50,801 nucleotides of DNA, taken from contig JAUCDK010000004.1 in NCBI GenBank assembly GCA_034675265.1, forward strand, positions 1 through 50,801, in the 5' to 3' direction. Made by a program: the position numbers and the translations under genes. The notes under the pieces are model-generated. The model searched no databases, was not told where the DNA came from, and was given only the letters and a program-made list of their open reading frames with translations. This DNA is from UBA7396 sp034675265. GTDB lineage: Bacteria > Patescibacteriota > Gracilibacteria > BD1-5 > UBA6164. The first letter of the stretch is position 1. Each line of letters begins with the position of its first letter. Below, piece by piece: positions 1 through 9,843 of the stretch.

Positions 1-127
1 CTTTTACTGATAAAACAATATTATTTCCTAAAATGTAAGAAAATAAACTCAAAAACACAGCAAGAAAAACAAACACAAAATATTTTTCTCATGTTTTTAA
101 AGTAATTTTTGTTATTTTTGAGAGCAT
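1..127 (-). CDS. Partial membrane or secreted protein, N-terminus only
   Basis: Only the first 42 residues lie in the window; the gene runs off the left edge. The start is ATG at 127. Residues 1-14 are polar and basic (MLSKITKITLKTGEK). A hydrophobic stretch of about 20 residues follows, so the N-terminus is a signal anchor or uncleaved signal peptide. One in-frame TGA (residue 13) must be read as Gly for the frame to stay open. It lies just downstream of the crtI-like gene and its terminator on the same strand, so it is probably a separate transcription unit. The family cannot be recognised from this fragment. Confidence 0.6.
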
Positions 128-172
128 GTTTAAATTTGTTAATTATATTGAAATTTCATTGTAAGAAAAAGC

Positions 173-207
173 AAAAAAAAATCAAAACTTCGTTTTGATT
201 TTTTTTT
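173..207 (-). terminator. Rho-independent terminator after the CrtI-like gene
   Basis: An 8-bp perfect stem (181-188 with 192-199) with a TTC loop is extended by A-run/T-run pairing. On the minus strand it ends in a run of nine T. It sits 10 bp after the stop codon of the desaturase gene. Confidence 0.8.
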
Positions 208-216
208 AAATAAACA

Positions 217-1692
217 TTATTTTTTATCTATTATCATTGCTGAAATAATTCCTGACTCGTAAATCGTTGGAAGTCCGCTTCCAGGATGTGTTCCTCCTCA
301 AACTATATACATATTTTTTACATCTTCAAATTCATTGTGCGGTCTAAAATAAAGCATCTGTCAAATATTGTGAGAAAGATTAAAAACCGCTCAAAGATGA
401 ACATTATAATCTGCTTCCCAATCATTTGGAGTGATAATATGTTTTTGTTTGATATGTTGTTTTATATCAGTAATTCCGAATCTTTTTTCAAGAGTAGCAA
501 ATATTTGTTCGAGCATTTTTTCTTTTTTATCTTCCCAGTTTATCTCTGAACGGTTATTTGGAGTTGGAACTAAAATATATAAACTCGAATGTCACTCTGG
601 AGCCAAAGTTTTATCAAGTACACTTGGATTATGCACATAAAAACTAAAATCATCTGATATATCTTGATAATCAGAAATTTTTTCAACAAAATTTTTATAA
701 TTTTTATTAAATACAATATTATGATGATTTAAGTTTTCATAAATGGTATCAAGACCAAGATAAAAAAGTATTGTCGAACAAGAAAATCATTTTTTATCTA
801 TTTTTTTGTCCGTATATCTTTTTCTTTCACTATTATCAAGTAAATGTCTCATAGAATAGGAAAAATCTCCGTTTAAAATAAGTGCATCACAAAAATCTTT
901 TTCACCATTTTCAAGCTCTACTCAGACAGCAACTCCATTTTCTACGATAATTTTTTTTACTGGAGTATTGAAATGTATTTTTCCATTATATTCTTGGGTT
1001 ACTTTTGCCATTGCCTCGGAAATCTTATTGAGTCCTCACTCAACATGATAAATTCACATTTTATGTTCTAAATACGATAAAATCGTAAAAGAAGCCGGAC
1101 ATCTCCGTGGAGACATTCCTAAATATTTTGACTGAAAAGTCATAGCGATTCTGAGATCTTCGTCAGAAAAATATGTTTCTAATCTTCCGAGTAAACTTTT
1201 TAGTAAATCAAGTTTTGGAATGGTTTTTAAAAAACTTGGATGCAATAAATCTGTGAATTTCCCATATGGTTTTTGAAAACATGGTAAAAGAGCATCAAAT
1301 TTTTCTCATTCTTTTTGTATGTATTTTTCATAGTTTTTCGCATCATTTGGAAATACTTTTTCAAGTTCCTTGATAGTATCCTCTGTCTTTGCTCTTGGAT
1401 GAAACTCTTTTCCAGAATCATACGATAGTTTATAAAGTGGGTCCAGTTGCAAAATATTCAAATAATCTTCTACTTTTTTTCCAGACTTTGCAAATACATC
1501 TTGTAAAGCGGGGAGATACATCAAAAAAGTTGGTCAAAGATCAAATTTATATTCTCATAACTGCAAAAGACTATTCCTTCCTCATACATTTGCTTGTTTT
1601 TCGTATACTGTTACATCGTATCATTTTGAAGCCAGTATCATAGCAGAAGCAAGTCATCCAGGTCCAGCTCAAATAACAATGATTTTTTTCAT
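217..1692 (-). CDS. crtI: CrtI-type phytoene desaturase / FAD-dependent amine oxidase superfamily
   Basis: The 491-aa product matches the usual length of bacterial CrtI. The N-terminus has a Rossmann dinucleotide loop GAGPGG at residues 8-13, with one Gly encoded by TGA, followed by a strand ending in an acidic residue (VTVYEK). The C-terminus has the family's second FAD motif, GGGTHPGSGLPTIYES, and ends IDKK. CrtI enzymes desaturate phytoene toward lycopene, and close relatives act on C30 carotenoids or as carotenoid isomerases. No phytoene synthase (crtB) or cyclase is in the window, so the substrate is uncertain. The start is ATG at 1692, 65 bp after the pirin gene on the same strand. Family assignment is secure; exact substrate is not. 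Confidence 0.85.
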
Positions 1693-1757
1693 AAAAGTTT
1701 TTTTGTTAAGTGATAATCATAATTTGATTGTAAGAGAAAAATCTAAAAATCAAATTT

Positions 1758-2444
1758 TTACTCACTCTCAATTACTAAAAGTTCACTTTTTTCTAAAAAT
1801 TCAATATCAAGTTTTTCTCAAACACTTCTGAGTTGATATTTTTCACCTAAAATATCTTTTCCGTTTACTCTGATTTTTCAGCTCGTAATATATAAAAATA
1901 CATATTTAGGAAAATTTATTTCTATCTTTTTCCCTGCGTCAAATTTTCATCTTTTTACACTGAGTTTACTTGAAAGTTTATTCTCATTTTCACTTATTCC
2001 TGAACCAAGCGTAAATAAATTATTTTCAAAATCTTTTTCTTCGAATTTTGCTGTATAATAAATAGGTTTTGGAGACATATCAGGTGGAGTAAACCAAACT
2101 TGATAAAGTTTTAAATCTTCATTTTCTTCATTAAATTCACTATGATAAATTCCCGTTGCTGTATTAGTTACTTGAACTTCATTTTTATGAATTTTTTGAT
2201 GATTTCAAAGACTATCTTTATGTGTAATCGTTCCTTCTAAAACGATAGTCATAATCTCATAATATCTATGCGGATGCATTGGAAAACCACTTCTTGCACT
2301 TAAAAAATCATCATTAAATACTCTTAAATTTCAAAATGATTCATTTTCAGGATCAAAATAATGTGCGAAGTTAAAAAGAAAATGTGAATTCATCTCTCAC
2401 ATATCAGAAAAAAATCTTTTTTCTTTTGGAATAATTTGATACAT
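1758..2444 (-). CDS. Pirin family protein
   Basis: The product is 228 aa and spans a full bicupin pirin. The N-terminal cupin shows the pirin hallmark FPMHPHRYYEIMTIVLEG, including the metal-binding His pair, then HKDSLGN and NTATGIYHSEFN with a further metal His and Glu. The second cupin is weaker, as usual. Bacterial pirins are iron-binding proteins with quercetinase activity or redox-regulatory roles; the physiological role here is not visible. Several conserved glycines are TGA codons. It is transcribed with the CrtI-like gene 65 bp downstream and could share its transcript. An inverted repeat lies just upstream, at the end of the preceding ABC/SGNH pair. Confidence 0.85.
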
Positions 2445-2462
2445 ATTTTTATATTAGTTATT

Positions 2463-2489
2463 AAAACACTATACATTATATAGTGTTTT
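2463..2489 (-). terminator. Stem-loop between ABC ATPase and pirin genes
   Basis: An 11-bp perfect inverted repeat (2463-2473 with 2479-2489) with a 5-nt loop. It lies 20 bp after the ABC gene stop and 18 bp before the pirin start. The T tract on the minus strand is short (TTTT), so it may be a weak terminator. Confidence 0.6.
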
Positions 2490-2509
2490 ATATTTTTTGC
2501 AAATATTTT

Positions 2510-3169
2510 TTAAATTTTGATAATATCTCCATCTCAAACTTTATATATTTCTTGAGCTAATTTTGCTACTTCATCATCATGAGTAATCATGATAATAGTA
2601 TTTTTAATTTTTTTATGAAGTTCTAAAATCAAATCCATAATAATTTTTTTATTTTTGCTATCTAACGCTCCTGTTGGTTCATCAGCAAGAAGAATTTTTG
2701 TTTTTCAAACAAAAGCTCTTGCAATCGCGACTCTTTGAGATTCTCATCAGCTCAAATGAAAAGCATACACATCTTTTTTTGAAGAAAGTCCAACAATTTT
2801 TAAAATTTCATCCGTTGAAAAATTCCTTTCTAAATTATTTAATTCAACTATAAGGTCAACATTTTCTCAAACAGTCAGATTTTCTACTAATTTAAAATTT
2901 TGAAAAATATACGATAAATTTTTTCCTCTAAATTCTGTAATTTCATCATCTTTCAAAGCAGAAATATCTTGATCATCAATTTCTAAACTCCCTTCAAATT
3001 TTCTATCAATTCCAGAAAGTAAATTTAAAAAAGTCGATTTCCCACTTCCAGATGGTCAAATAATAGCAATAAATGCTCCAGATTCAATTTGTAAATTGAG
3101 ATTTTTAAATATTTCTATTTTTTCATTTGCAACCTGAAAATATTTTTTTAAATTTGTTATTTTTATCAT
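2510..3169 (-). CDS. ABC transporter ATP-binding protein (LolD/YbbA/MacB type)
   Basis: A single ABC domain of 219 aa. Walker A is GPSGSGKST at about residues 38-46 with its first Gly encoded by TGA. The signature is LSGGESQRVAIARA, Walker B with the D-loop is ILLADEPTGALD, and the H-loop is MITHD. Subfamily features, including the Q-loop IFQNFKLV, match the lipoprotein-release / macrolide-export ATPases. It starts 5 bp after the stop of the SGNH lipoprotein gene, so the two are surely cotranscribed. In proteobacteria ybbA adjoins tesA, which this arrangement resembles, but no permease partner is present here. The substrate is unknown. Confidence 0.9.
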
Positions 3170-3174
3170 ATTTT

Positions 3175-3822
3175 TTATTTAATAATTACATTATTTTTTT
3201 CTAAAAATTGTACTAAATTTGCAACGATAATATCATATCATTGACTATTTGGATGAATCATATCAGAAATATTATATTCCTTTTTTCCTCAAACTCATTC
3301 TAAGAAAAATTCCATAAAATAAATATCTTCTCTTTCTTTTGCAATATCAGCATATACTTTTTTAAATTTATTTCTCTGTATTTCTGGGAAATTTTGGGGA
3401 ATATCCATTCATCCTAAAACTATTTGAGCATCCGGAAACGTATCAATAATTTTTAAAATATTTTGTTGTAAATCTACAGTAGAAAGCGATCTGAGTCCAT
3501 CATTTCATCATACCACTAAAATCACAATACTTGGATTTTTTTCTAAATACAAACTCGCTCTTGATAAAATATTTGCTGAAGTATCTCATGAAACTCAAGC
3601 ATTTATTACTTCATAATTATATCCAGCATCATCTAATTTTTTTTGTAATTTACTTGGATAACTTTCACTTTCTTCCAAACCATATCAAGCCGTTAAACTA
3701 TCTCATAAAGCAAGAATTACTTCTTTTTGAGTAGTTTGTATTTCGTTATTTTGATTTGTATCTTGAACAGGAGCGTTACAAGAAAATAAAAATAGTGAAA
3801 AAATTAAAAATAAATATTTCAT
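3175..3822 (-). CDS. SGNH/GDSL-family esterase or lysophospholipase lipoprotein (TesA-like)
   Basis: The product is 215 aa. Residues 1-15 form a lipoprotein signal with lipobox LFSC (Cys15 the probable lipidation site). Block I is GDSLTAGYG (catalytic Ser42), block II has AGVSGDTSAN, block III is VVGGNDG, and block V is DMIHPNSQGYD with the catalytic Asp and His. Many block glycines are TGA codons. The TesA/arylesterase branch of SGNH hydrolases cleaves acyl esters and thioesters in the periplasm or outside the membrane. It is the first gene of a two-gene operon with the ABC ATPase. A second in-frame ATG at 3828 could be the start; 3822 was chosen because it begins the signal directly. Confidence 0.85.
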
Positions 3823-3846
3823 AAACATTGCTTAAAAATAATATAA

Positions 3847-3874
3847 TTTGCAAAAATCTAATTCCTATTATAAT
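3847..3874 (+). promoter_or_regulatory. Promoter of the GuaB1-type gene
   Basis: TTTGCA at 3847-3852 and TATAAT at 3869-3874 are 16 bp apart, placing transcription start near 3881, about 30 bases before the ATG. The -10 lies in a palindromic ATTATAAT, so on the minus strand 3867-3872 also reads TATAAT and may serve the divergent SGNH gene. Confidence 0.65.
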
Positions 3875-3912
3875 AACAACTGTTTGAAAACAAAACTTTA
3901 TTTTTTAAAAAT

Positions 3913-5364
3913 ATGAGTATGAAATTCTCAAATTCTACCTACCAAAATGAAGAATTAACGTATGAAGATGTATTTATTTTTCAACAATATTTTGAAGGAA
4001 AATCAAGAATTCATGATGTTGATATTACGCCAAAAAATAAATTAAATACCACTCTTCCCATTATTTCAGCAAATATGAATGCAGTTACTGGGAAAAGAAT
4101 GGCTGAAACTCTCGCAAGATATGGATGAATTTGAGTGCTTCCTCAAGATATGGAAATTGAAAAAATGATTGAAATCATACATTTTGTGAAAAATGCAAAT
4201 ACTATTTTTGATACTCCACTCACAGTTAAAAAAGATGAATATGTAAGAGATGCTCTCTCTATTATCAATAAAAGAGCGCATAAATGTGTCATTTTAGTTG
4301 ATGAATATAAAAAGCCAATTTCTATTTTCACTCCCTCAGATTTAGAAAAATACGAACAATTTACTCTTCTTTGAAATATAAATAAAAATTTTCTCATAAC
4401 TGCTGAGCAAAATATTACTCCAGAAGAAGCATACAATCTTATGCTTCAAAAATGAATTTCTTCACTTCCTATTATTGATAATAATTGAGTTTTGGTTTGA
4501 ATTTTAACAAAAAAAGATTCAGTAAGAATGTGACTTTATAAACCAACTTTAGATAAAAACTGAAAACTCAATATTTGTATTGCTCTTGGAATTAATTCAT
4601 TTTTAGAAAAAGCTAAAAAATTGATAGAAGTTTGAGCGGATACATTTATTTTAGATACAGCTCACGGATACCAAAAAACTATGATAGATGCTATAAAATC
4701 TTTCAGAAAAGAATTTTGAAATGATATTTGTCTCATTGCCTGAAATGTTTCAACTTCTGATGCAACCAAGGCTTTAATAGAAGCTTGAGCTGATGGTGTA
4801 AAAGTTTGAATTTGACCATGAGCTATGTGTACGACTCGTATGATGACTTGAGTATGAAGACCTCAATTTAGTGCGGTTTATGATTGTAGCAAAACAGCCA
4901 AATCTTTATGAGGTTTTGTTATTGCTGATGGTGGAATCAAAGAACCAAGAGATTTAGCATTAGCAACAGCAGCATGAGCAAGCCATATCATGATGGGAAC
5001 TATTTTAACTGGAACTTTTGAATCAACTTGAGATATTTTTTATGATGCTGATGGTTTTATGTACAAAAAAAATTACTGAATGGCATCAGGAAAAGCAGTA
5101 AATTTAAGAAATTCAAAATTATCAGAATTTGAACAAGCAAAAAAAGCTTTATTTCAAGAATGAATTTCTACTTCAAAAATTTATTTAAGAGAATGATACA
5201 AATCTGTTTGAGATGTTATTGATAAATTCTCAACTGGACTCAGATCAAGTCTGACTTATGTTGGAGCAAAAAACTTAGATGATTTTTATGAAAAAGTAAT
5301 TATCTGAGTACAAACTCCAGCTTGATTTCATGAAGGAACGCCTCATGGAAAAGTTAAAAAATAA
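3913..5364 (+). CDS. GuaB1-type IMPDH-family enzyme, probable GMP reductase with CBS domains
   Basis: A 483-aa IMPDH/GMPR-family TIM barrel interrupted by a CBS pair (about residues 95-210). The catalytic loop is GPGAMCTTRMMTGVGRPQ with Cys306. Next comes FVIADGGIKEPRD, the phosphate-binding segment. The N-terminal block ANMNAVTGKRMAETLARYG and the C-terminal SSLTYVGAKNLDDF resemble the actinobacterial GuaB1 subgroup more than classical IMP dehydrogenase. From recall of the literature, GuaB1 is a CBS-containing GMP reductase converting GMP to IMP with NADPH; that activity is assigned by similarity only. It starts at ATG 3913; a second ATG two codons later is possible. It precedes the nucleotidyltransferase-like gene by 24 bp. 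Classical GuaB is the alternative. Confidence 0.8.
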
Positions 5365-5388
5365 TCCTATCTTTCTATTTTCAAAATT

Positions 5389-6105
5389 ATGAAACAAACT
5401 TTTTCACAAGAAGCACATGAAAAATTTAAATCCAATTTTCACATAAAAAGCACTCCTTCTCAAACTGATAAGGAGCTTTTTGAAAAAACCTATAAATATA
5501 TTCCCTACATCAAATGGATTCCTGGAATACAATTTATTTGAGTAGGAAATTCAACTTCGATGTTTGCATCAAATAATGAAAGTGATATTGATCTTTTTAT
5601 TATTATTTCACCAAAGAGAATGTGGCTCGTGAGAATACTTTCTACTTTTATTTTTCAAATTCTCTGAGTCAGAAAAACTTGAAAATATCATGAAAAAAGA
5701 TTTTGTTTAAGCTTTTTTGCGACGACTAAAGAAATGGATTTTAAAAATTTTGCACTTGAAAATGATATTTATCTTTATTTTTGGATTATTTATCTCAAAC
5801 CAATTTTAGATTTTGATAATACTTATACAAATTTTCTTAAATCTCAAAGTTGGTGTGATATACAAAATTTTGAAAACATCATTACAGAAAATAAAAACTT
5901 TATCAAATATTCTTGAAAAAGCTTTTGAAATAATTCAAAAATACTTGATATCATAAATACAATTTTAGAAAAAATATTTCTCCCAAAAACGCTTAAAAGT
6001 TACCTAAAACTCAATAAACCATATGGAATTATAATCAGTGAAAATATGCTCAAATTTCATGATAATGATAGAAGAAAAGAAATAAAAAAAGAACTTTTCG
6101 ATTAA
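5389..6105 (+). CDS. Nucleotidyltransferase-fold protein
   Basis: The 238-aa product has an N-terminal half containing GVGNSTSMFASNNESDIDLFIII (split here as GVGNSTSMFA and SDIDLFIII), the G-S...DxD signature of the polymerase-beta nucleotidyltransferase fold with two metal-binding Asp residues. The remainder is rich in Phe, Tyr and Lys without a recognisable domain. Proteins of this kind transfer nucleotides to small molecules, proteins or RNA, or are MNT-type antitoxins; the partner cannot be told. It follows the GuaB1-type gene by 24 bp and is probably cotranscribed. Its TAA overlaps the stop of the convergent CNNM gene by 4 bp within a shared terminator hairpin. Confidence 0.65.
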
Positions 6106-6122
6106 TCTAAAAGTTCTTTTTT
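6086..6122. terminator. Bidirectional terminator spanning two overlapping convergent stop codons
   Basis: A 13-bp perfect stem (6086-6098 with 6109-6121) with A-run and T-run flanks. It spans the last codons of both convergent genes and so can end transcripts from both directions. Confidence 0.8.
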
Positions 6123-7427
6123 AACAAGTTCTACCTCTACTGATTCTATTTTATTATCTATAACATTTTTAATTTTTAAAACTAAAAATGTTTTTATTTT
6201 GTCATCTTTAAATCAATCTCAAGAAAGCTCTTTTTCTAATATTTCTCAACTATCTGGAAATCTTTCTAATTCTTCTGTAATAAAATAATTCAAAGTAGTC
6301 GCATAATAATCTTTTTCATCAAGTCAAAGATTTTCAAATTTAATACCTAATTCATCTAGCAAATCTTCAAAAATCAAACTTGGGTCAACTTCATATTTAT
6401 TTTCAACAATTTTTCTCATTTCATCTCTTTCCTTATCATATTCATCTCTGATATCTCAAAACACTTCTTCTATTATATCCTCTAAAGTTACCAATCAAGC
6501 AACTCAACCATATTCATCTAAAACAATTGCCATATGTTTACGAGAATTTTTAAATATTTCTAAAAGTTTATCAATTGGATGATTTAAAGGAATTTTTATG
6601 GCTTTATCAAGATTTTTTAGTTGTGAAAGTAGGATATTTCCATTTCATTTTTTTTGTTCTTGAACTAAAAATCTTAGATTTACCACATATCAAATATTAT
6701 CAACTTTTTCTATAAACACTGGAATTCTTGAATGGGTATGATTCAAAACAAAATCCAATGCATCATTAACAGTAGTTTCAATATCAATAGCATCAATATT
6801 CACTCTTGGAGTAATAATTTCTTCTACAGTAATATCAGAAAATTCAAGCATATTTTTAATTTTTTCATGTTCCCCAGCTTCAAAAACTCACTCTTCTCTT
6901 CACATATCAATAAAAGCTTCTATTTCTTCATCAGTAATTTTTGAAACCGAACTTTTCCCAGTAGTAAGTTTTATGATTCCTTCCATAAAATAGATAATTG
7001 GAGAAAGAACAATAATAAGTCCTTTATAGAAATTAGCTACGAGTAAAGCTATTTTTTCAGCATTTTTAGTTGCATAGCTTTTAGGAACTATTTCTCAAAA
7101 CATCAAAAGTAAAAATGTAATAATTCAAGTAGAAGCTCACACAATAAGAGCCTCATCAAAAGTAGAAGATTTTGAAACAGTAATTGCAAATTGCGTTGCT
7201 AAGGCAGCAATATAAACATTTACAAGATTATTTCATATGAGTATAGTGATAAGAACTTTATCATTTCTATCTTTTAAATATCTCAAAGCTTTTGATCAAA
7301 ATCTATTTTGTTTGAGAAGAGAATCTATTTTATGTTCTGGAAGACTCATAAGAGCTATTTCAGAAGCAGAGAAAAACGCAGAAAGTAAGAATAATATAGT
7401 GAAAATAATTATAAGTGCGGGGTCCAT
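6102..7427 (-). CDS. CNNM/CorC-HlyC family membrane protein with CBS pair
   Basis: The 441-aa protein has the standard four-part layout. The N-terminal DUF21/CNNM membrane domain (about residues 1-190) contains SAFFSASEIALMSL and FGEIVPKSYA. An acidic linker follows (DEEIEAFIDMG). A CBS pair starts with VEEIITPRVNIDAI and includes MAIVLDEYGGVAGLVTLEDI. The C-terminus is a CorC_HlyC domain. Family members (YfjD, CorC, MpfA) are linked to Mg2+ or Co2+ export and resistance; hemolysin is a historical name. Many glycines, including those of the CBS pair, are TGA. It is convergent with the nucleotidyltransferase-fold gene, sharing four bases at the stops. Confidence 0.88.
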
Positions 7428-7514
7428 AATATATTAAAAATAATGAAAATTATCACTATTGTATACATTTTTATTTTTTTTCAAATTTTATTTTTATGGA
7501 AATCGGTTGTATTT

Positions 7515-7543
7515 TTGACAATAGATAAAAAATATGTTACTCT
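7515..7543 (+). promoter_or_regulatory. Promoter of the type IV pilus operon
   Basis: TTGACA at 7515-7520 is followed after 17 bp by TACTCT at 7538-7543. It lies 33 bp before the first ATG of the four-gene run that includes pilB and pilC. Confidence 0.6.
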
Positions 7544-7575
7544 ATACAAGAACTTAATTTTCTAATTTCAAAAGT

Positions 7576-8613
7576 ATGAGTATAAAAAAAATAAACCTTT
7601 CAGCTTTAAACTGACAAAATAATACACAAACAGATTCTGAAATCACTCAAAAATCAGATATTGAAAAAATTGAAATGGTGGTTGAAGAAAAAATTACCCC
7701 TCAAATAAAAGTAGAAGCTATAAAAGCTCCTGAAATCAACAGCAAGAGAAAAATATCACTGAAAGATTTAAAAAAATCTCATGTATCTCTAAAAGAGGAA
7801 AACCAAGAAGAAATTACTGAAATTTCAAAAAGCATTGAATCTGAAAATACTATTGTAAAACAAGAAATAAACATAGAATCTCCTGTTTCAATCAGCAAAG
7901 AGGAAGAAATAAATCTTACTGCTCAAAGTGAAGTTTCAGAATTACCAGAAACTCACGAAGAAGTTTTTACTATTACAGATGGAGACACAAATTGTAATAT
8001 TGTAAAAGAAGAAAAAAGTGAAATTTTTGGAAACTATAAAGGTTCTTTTTCAGAAAATGATACCTCTAATGATGTAGTTGTTGCCGAAGTTGTAACTCCC
8101 ATAGAAGAAATAAAAAAAGAAGTAAAAGAAGAAACGAAAAAATCAGAAAGAAAAATGGATAACGAAAAAACAAATTTAGAAAGATATGCTGATGGAGAAG
8201 AAAAATGAAAAAAATCACTCAAGAAAAAAGTTCTATTTTCTTGACTTGCATCAATACTTGCAGTAAGTATTCCTTGAGTAATTTTCTTACAATGATGATT
8301 TTTAAAATCAAATGTATCAGAAACAAAACAAATCCCTACAGAAATTGAAATTCAAGTTGAAAATACTGCAACAGATTCACAATTACCTGTCGAAACTCAA
8401 CCAGAAATAACTCCTCAAACTCAAGAAACTCCACAAGAAGTGAATACAATTATTGAGACAGAAATCATACCAGAAACTCAAACAGAAAATAATCAAGTAT
8501 GAAATACTGATATTGTCAAAGAAAATAATACAGTTGAAGTTGCAAATACACAAAAAAATACTAAAATAGACGAAAAATTACACAACTATCTTCTTGAGAA
8601 ATATAAAAAATAA
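7576..8613 (+). CDS. Acidic single-pass membrane protein, first gene of the pilus operon
   Basis: The 345-aa protein has a long, low-complexity, Glu/Lys/Ser/Thr-rich N-terminal part (residues 1-215). A basic patch (GKKSLKKKVLF) and one transmembrane helix (about residues 220-240, SGLASILAVSIPGVIFLQGG) follow. The tail is Thr/Gln/Glu/Pro-rich, with repeated PETQ/PQTQ/TETE-like words and a short ordered end (KIDEKLHNYLLEKYKK). This topology resembles PilN/GspL- or FimV-like assembly proteins only in general shape, and no family is recognised. It is 10 bp upstream of pilB and under the operon promoter, so a role in pilus assembly is inferred from context. Confidence 0.65.
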
Positions 8614-8623
8614 TAATAAAAGT

Positions 8624-9838
8624 ATGACACATATTGACAGTATCAAAATAAAACAAGAGATTCCTGATGTAGTAAACTATATCAATGATCTCTTTGATAA
8701 TGCTATAAAAGATAATGTTTCTGACATTCATATTGAAACAACAAAAGATTTTTTAATTATTAGATACAGAAAAGACTGAGATTTTACTATTCATGATAAA
8801 ATCTCTTTAGAACATGTTTCCACTCTTGTTACGAGATTAAAAGTACTCGCAAAAGTGAAAATTGATGAAAACAAAAAACCTCAAGACGGAAAAATAGTTT
8901 ATAACTCTGAAAAAGAAAAAGAAACTATTGATATCAGAGTTTCTACACTTCCAACTATTTTTTGAGAAAAAGTAGTAATGAGAATTTTAAGACAAGACGA
9001 AAGTCTAATAAGCCTTGATTCAATATGACTTCATGATATCAATTTAGAAAAAGTAAAAAATGTACTCAAAAGTAAATATGGTATTATTTTAGTAGCAGGA
9101 CCAACTGGTTCATGAAAATCTACTACCCTATTTAGTATTTTAAAAGATTTTAATCCTTTAGAATACAACATTTCAACTCTTGAAGATCCAGTTGAATACA
9201 ATATCGAATACGTAAATCAATCTCAAATAAAACCTGAAATTGGATATACATTTGCTTCAGGACTCAGAAGTCTCGTAAGACAAGATCCTGATATAATAAT
9301 GGTTTGAGAAATAAGAGATAAAGAAACAGCTCTTTTATCAATAGAAGCAGCTCTTACATGACATCTTGTACTTTCAACTATCCATACAAACTCAGCATCT
9401 GCAACGATTCAAAGATTGATTAATATGTGAATAGAACCATTCTTAATAACCAGTGCATTAAAAATGGTAATATCTCAAAGATTGATTAAAAAAATCTGTC
9501 CTCATTGTAAAAAAGTACACCATATTGATGAAATTTTAAAATCAAAAGTAAGAAAAGAACTTTCTGATATTATGGAAGTTGATGAAATAAATGAACTTCA
9601 ATTTTATAAATGAGCAGGTTGTTCACATTGTAAAGATACTGGTTACTCTGGAAGAATCTGAGTACACGAAGTATTAGTATTGTGAGACTATTTAGAAAAA
9701 AGTGTTCTCTCAATGGCAAGTTCAAGTGAAATACATAAAGTCGCAACTAAAGAATGAATGATTACCATTCTTCAAGATGCAATTTTTAAAGCAGCTCTTT
9801 GAGATACTACTTTAGAAGAAGCATTTAAATTAATTTAA
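8624..9838 (+). CDS. pilB: Type IV pilus assembly ATPase PilB (GspE/T2SSE family)
   Basis: The 404-aa hexameric secretion ATPase powers pilin polymerisation at the inner face of the membrane. It has SDIHIE at the start of the N2 domain, Walker A GPTGSGKST (last Gly is TGA), the Asp box TLEDPVEY, Walker B MVGEIRDKETA and the His box THTNSA region (STIHTNSAS). A tetracysteine zinc motif, CPHC...CSHC, marks it as GspE/PilB rather than PilT. It is shorter than typical PilB (about 560 aa) because the N-terminal N1 domain is missing. The start is ATG at 8624, and a PP2C-type gene follows after 5 bp. Confidence 0.93.
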
Positions 9839-9843
9839 TCCTT

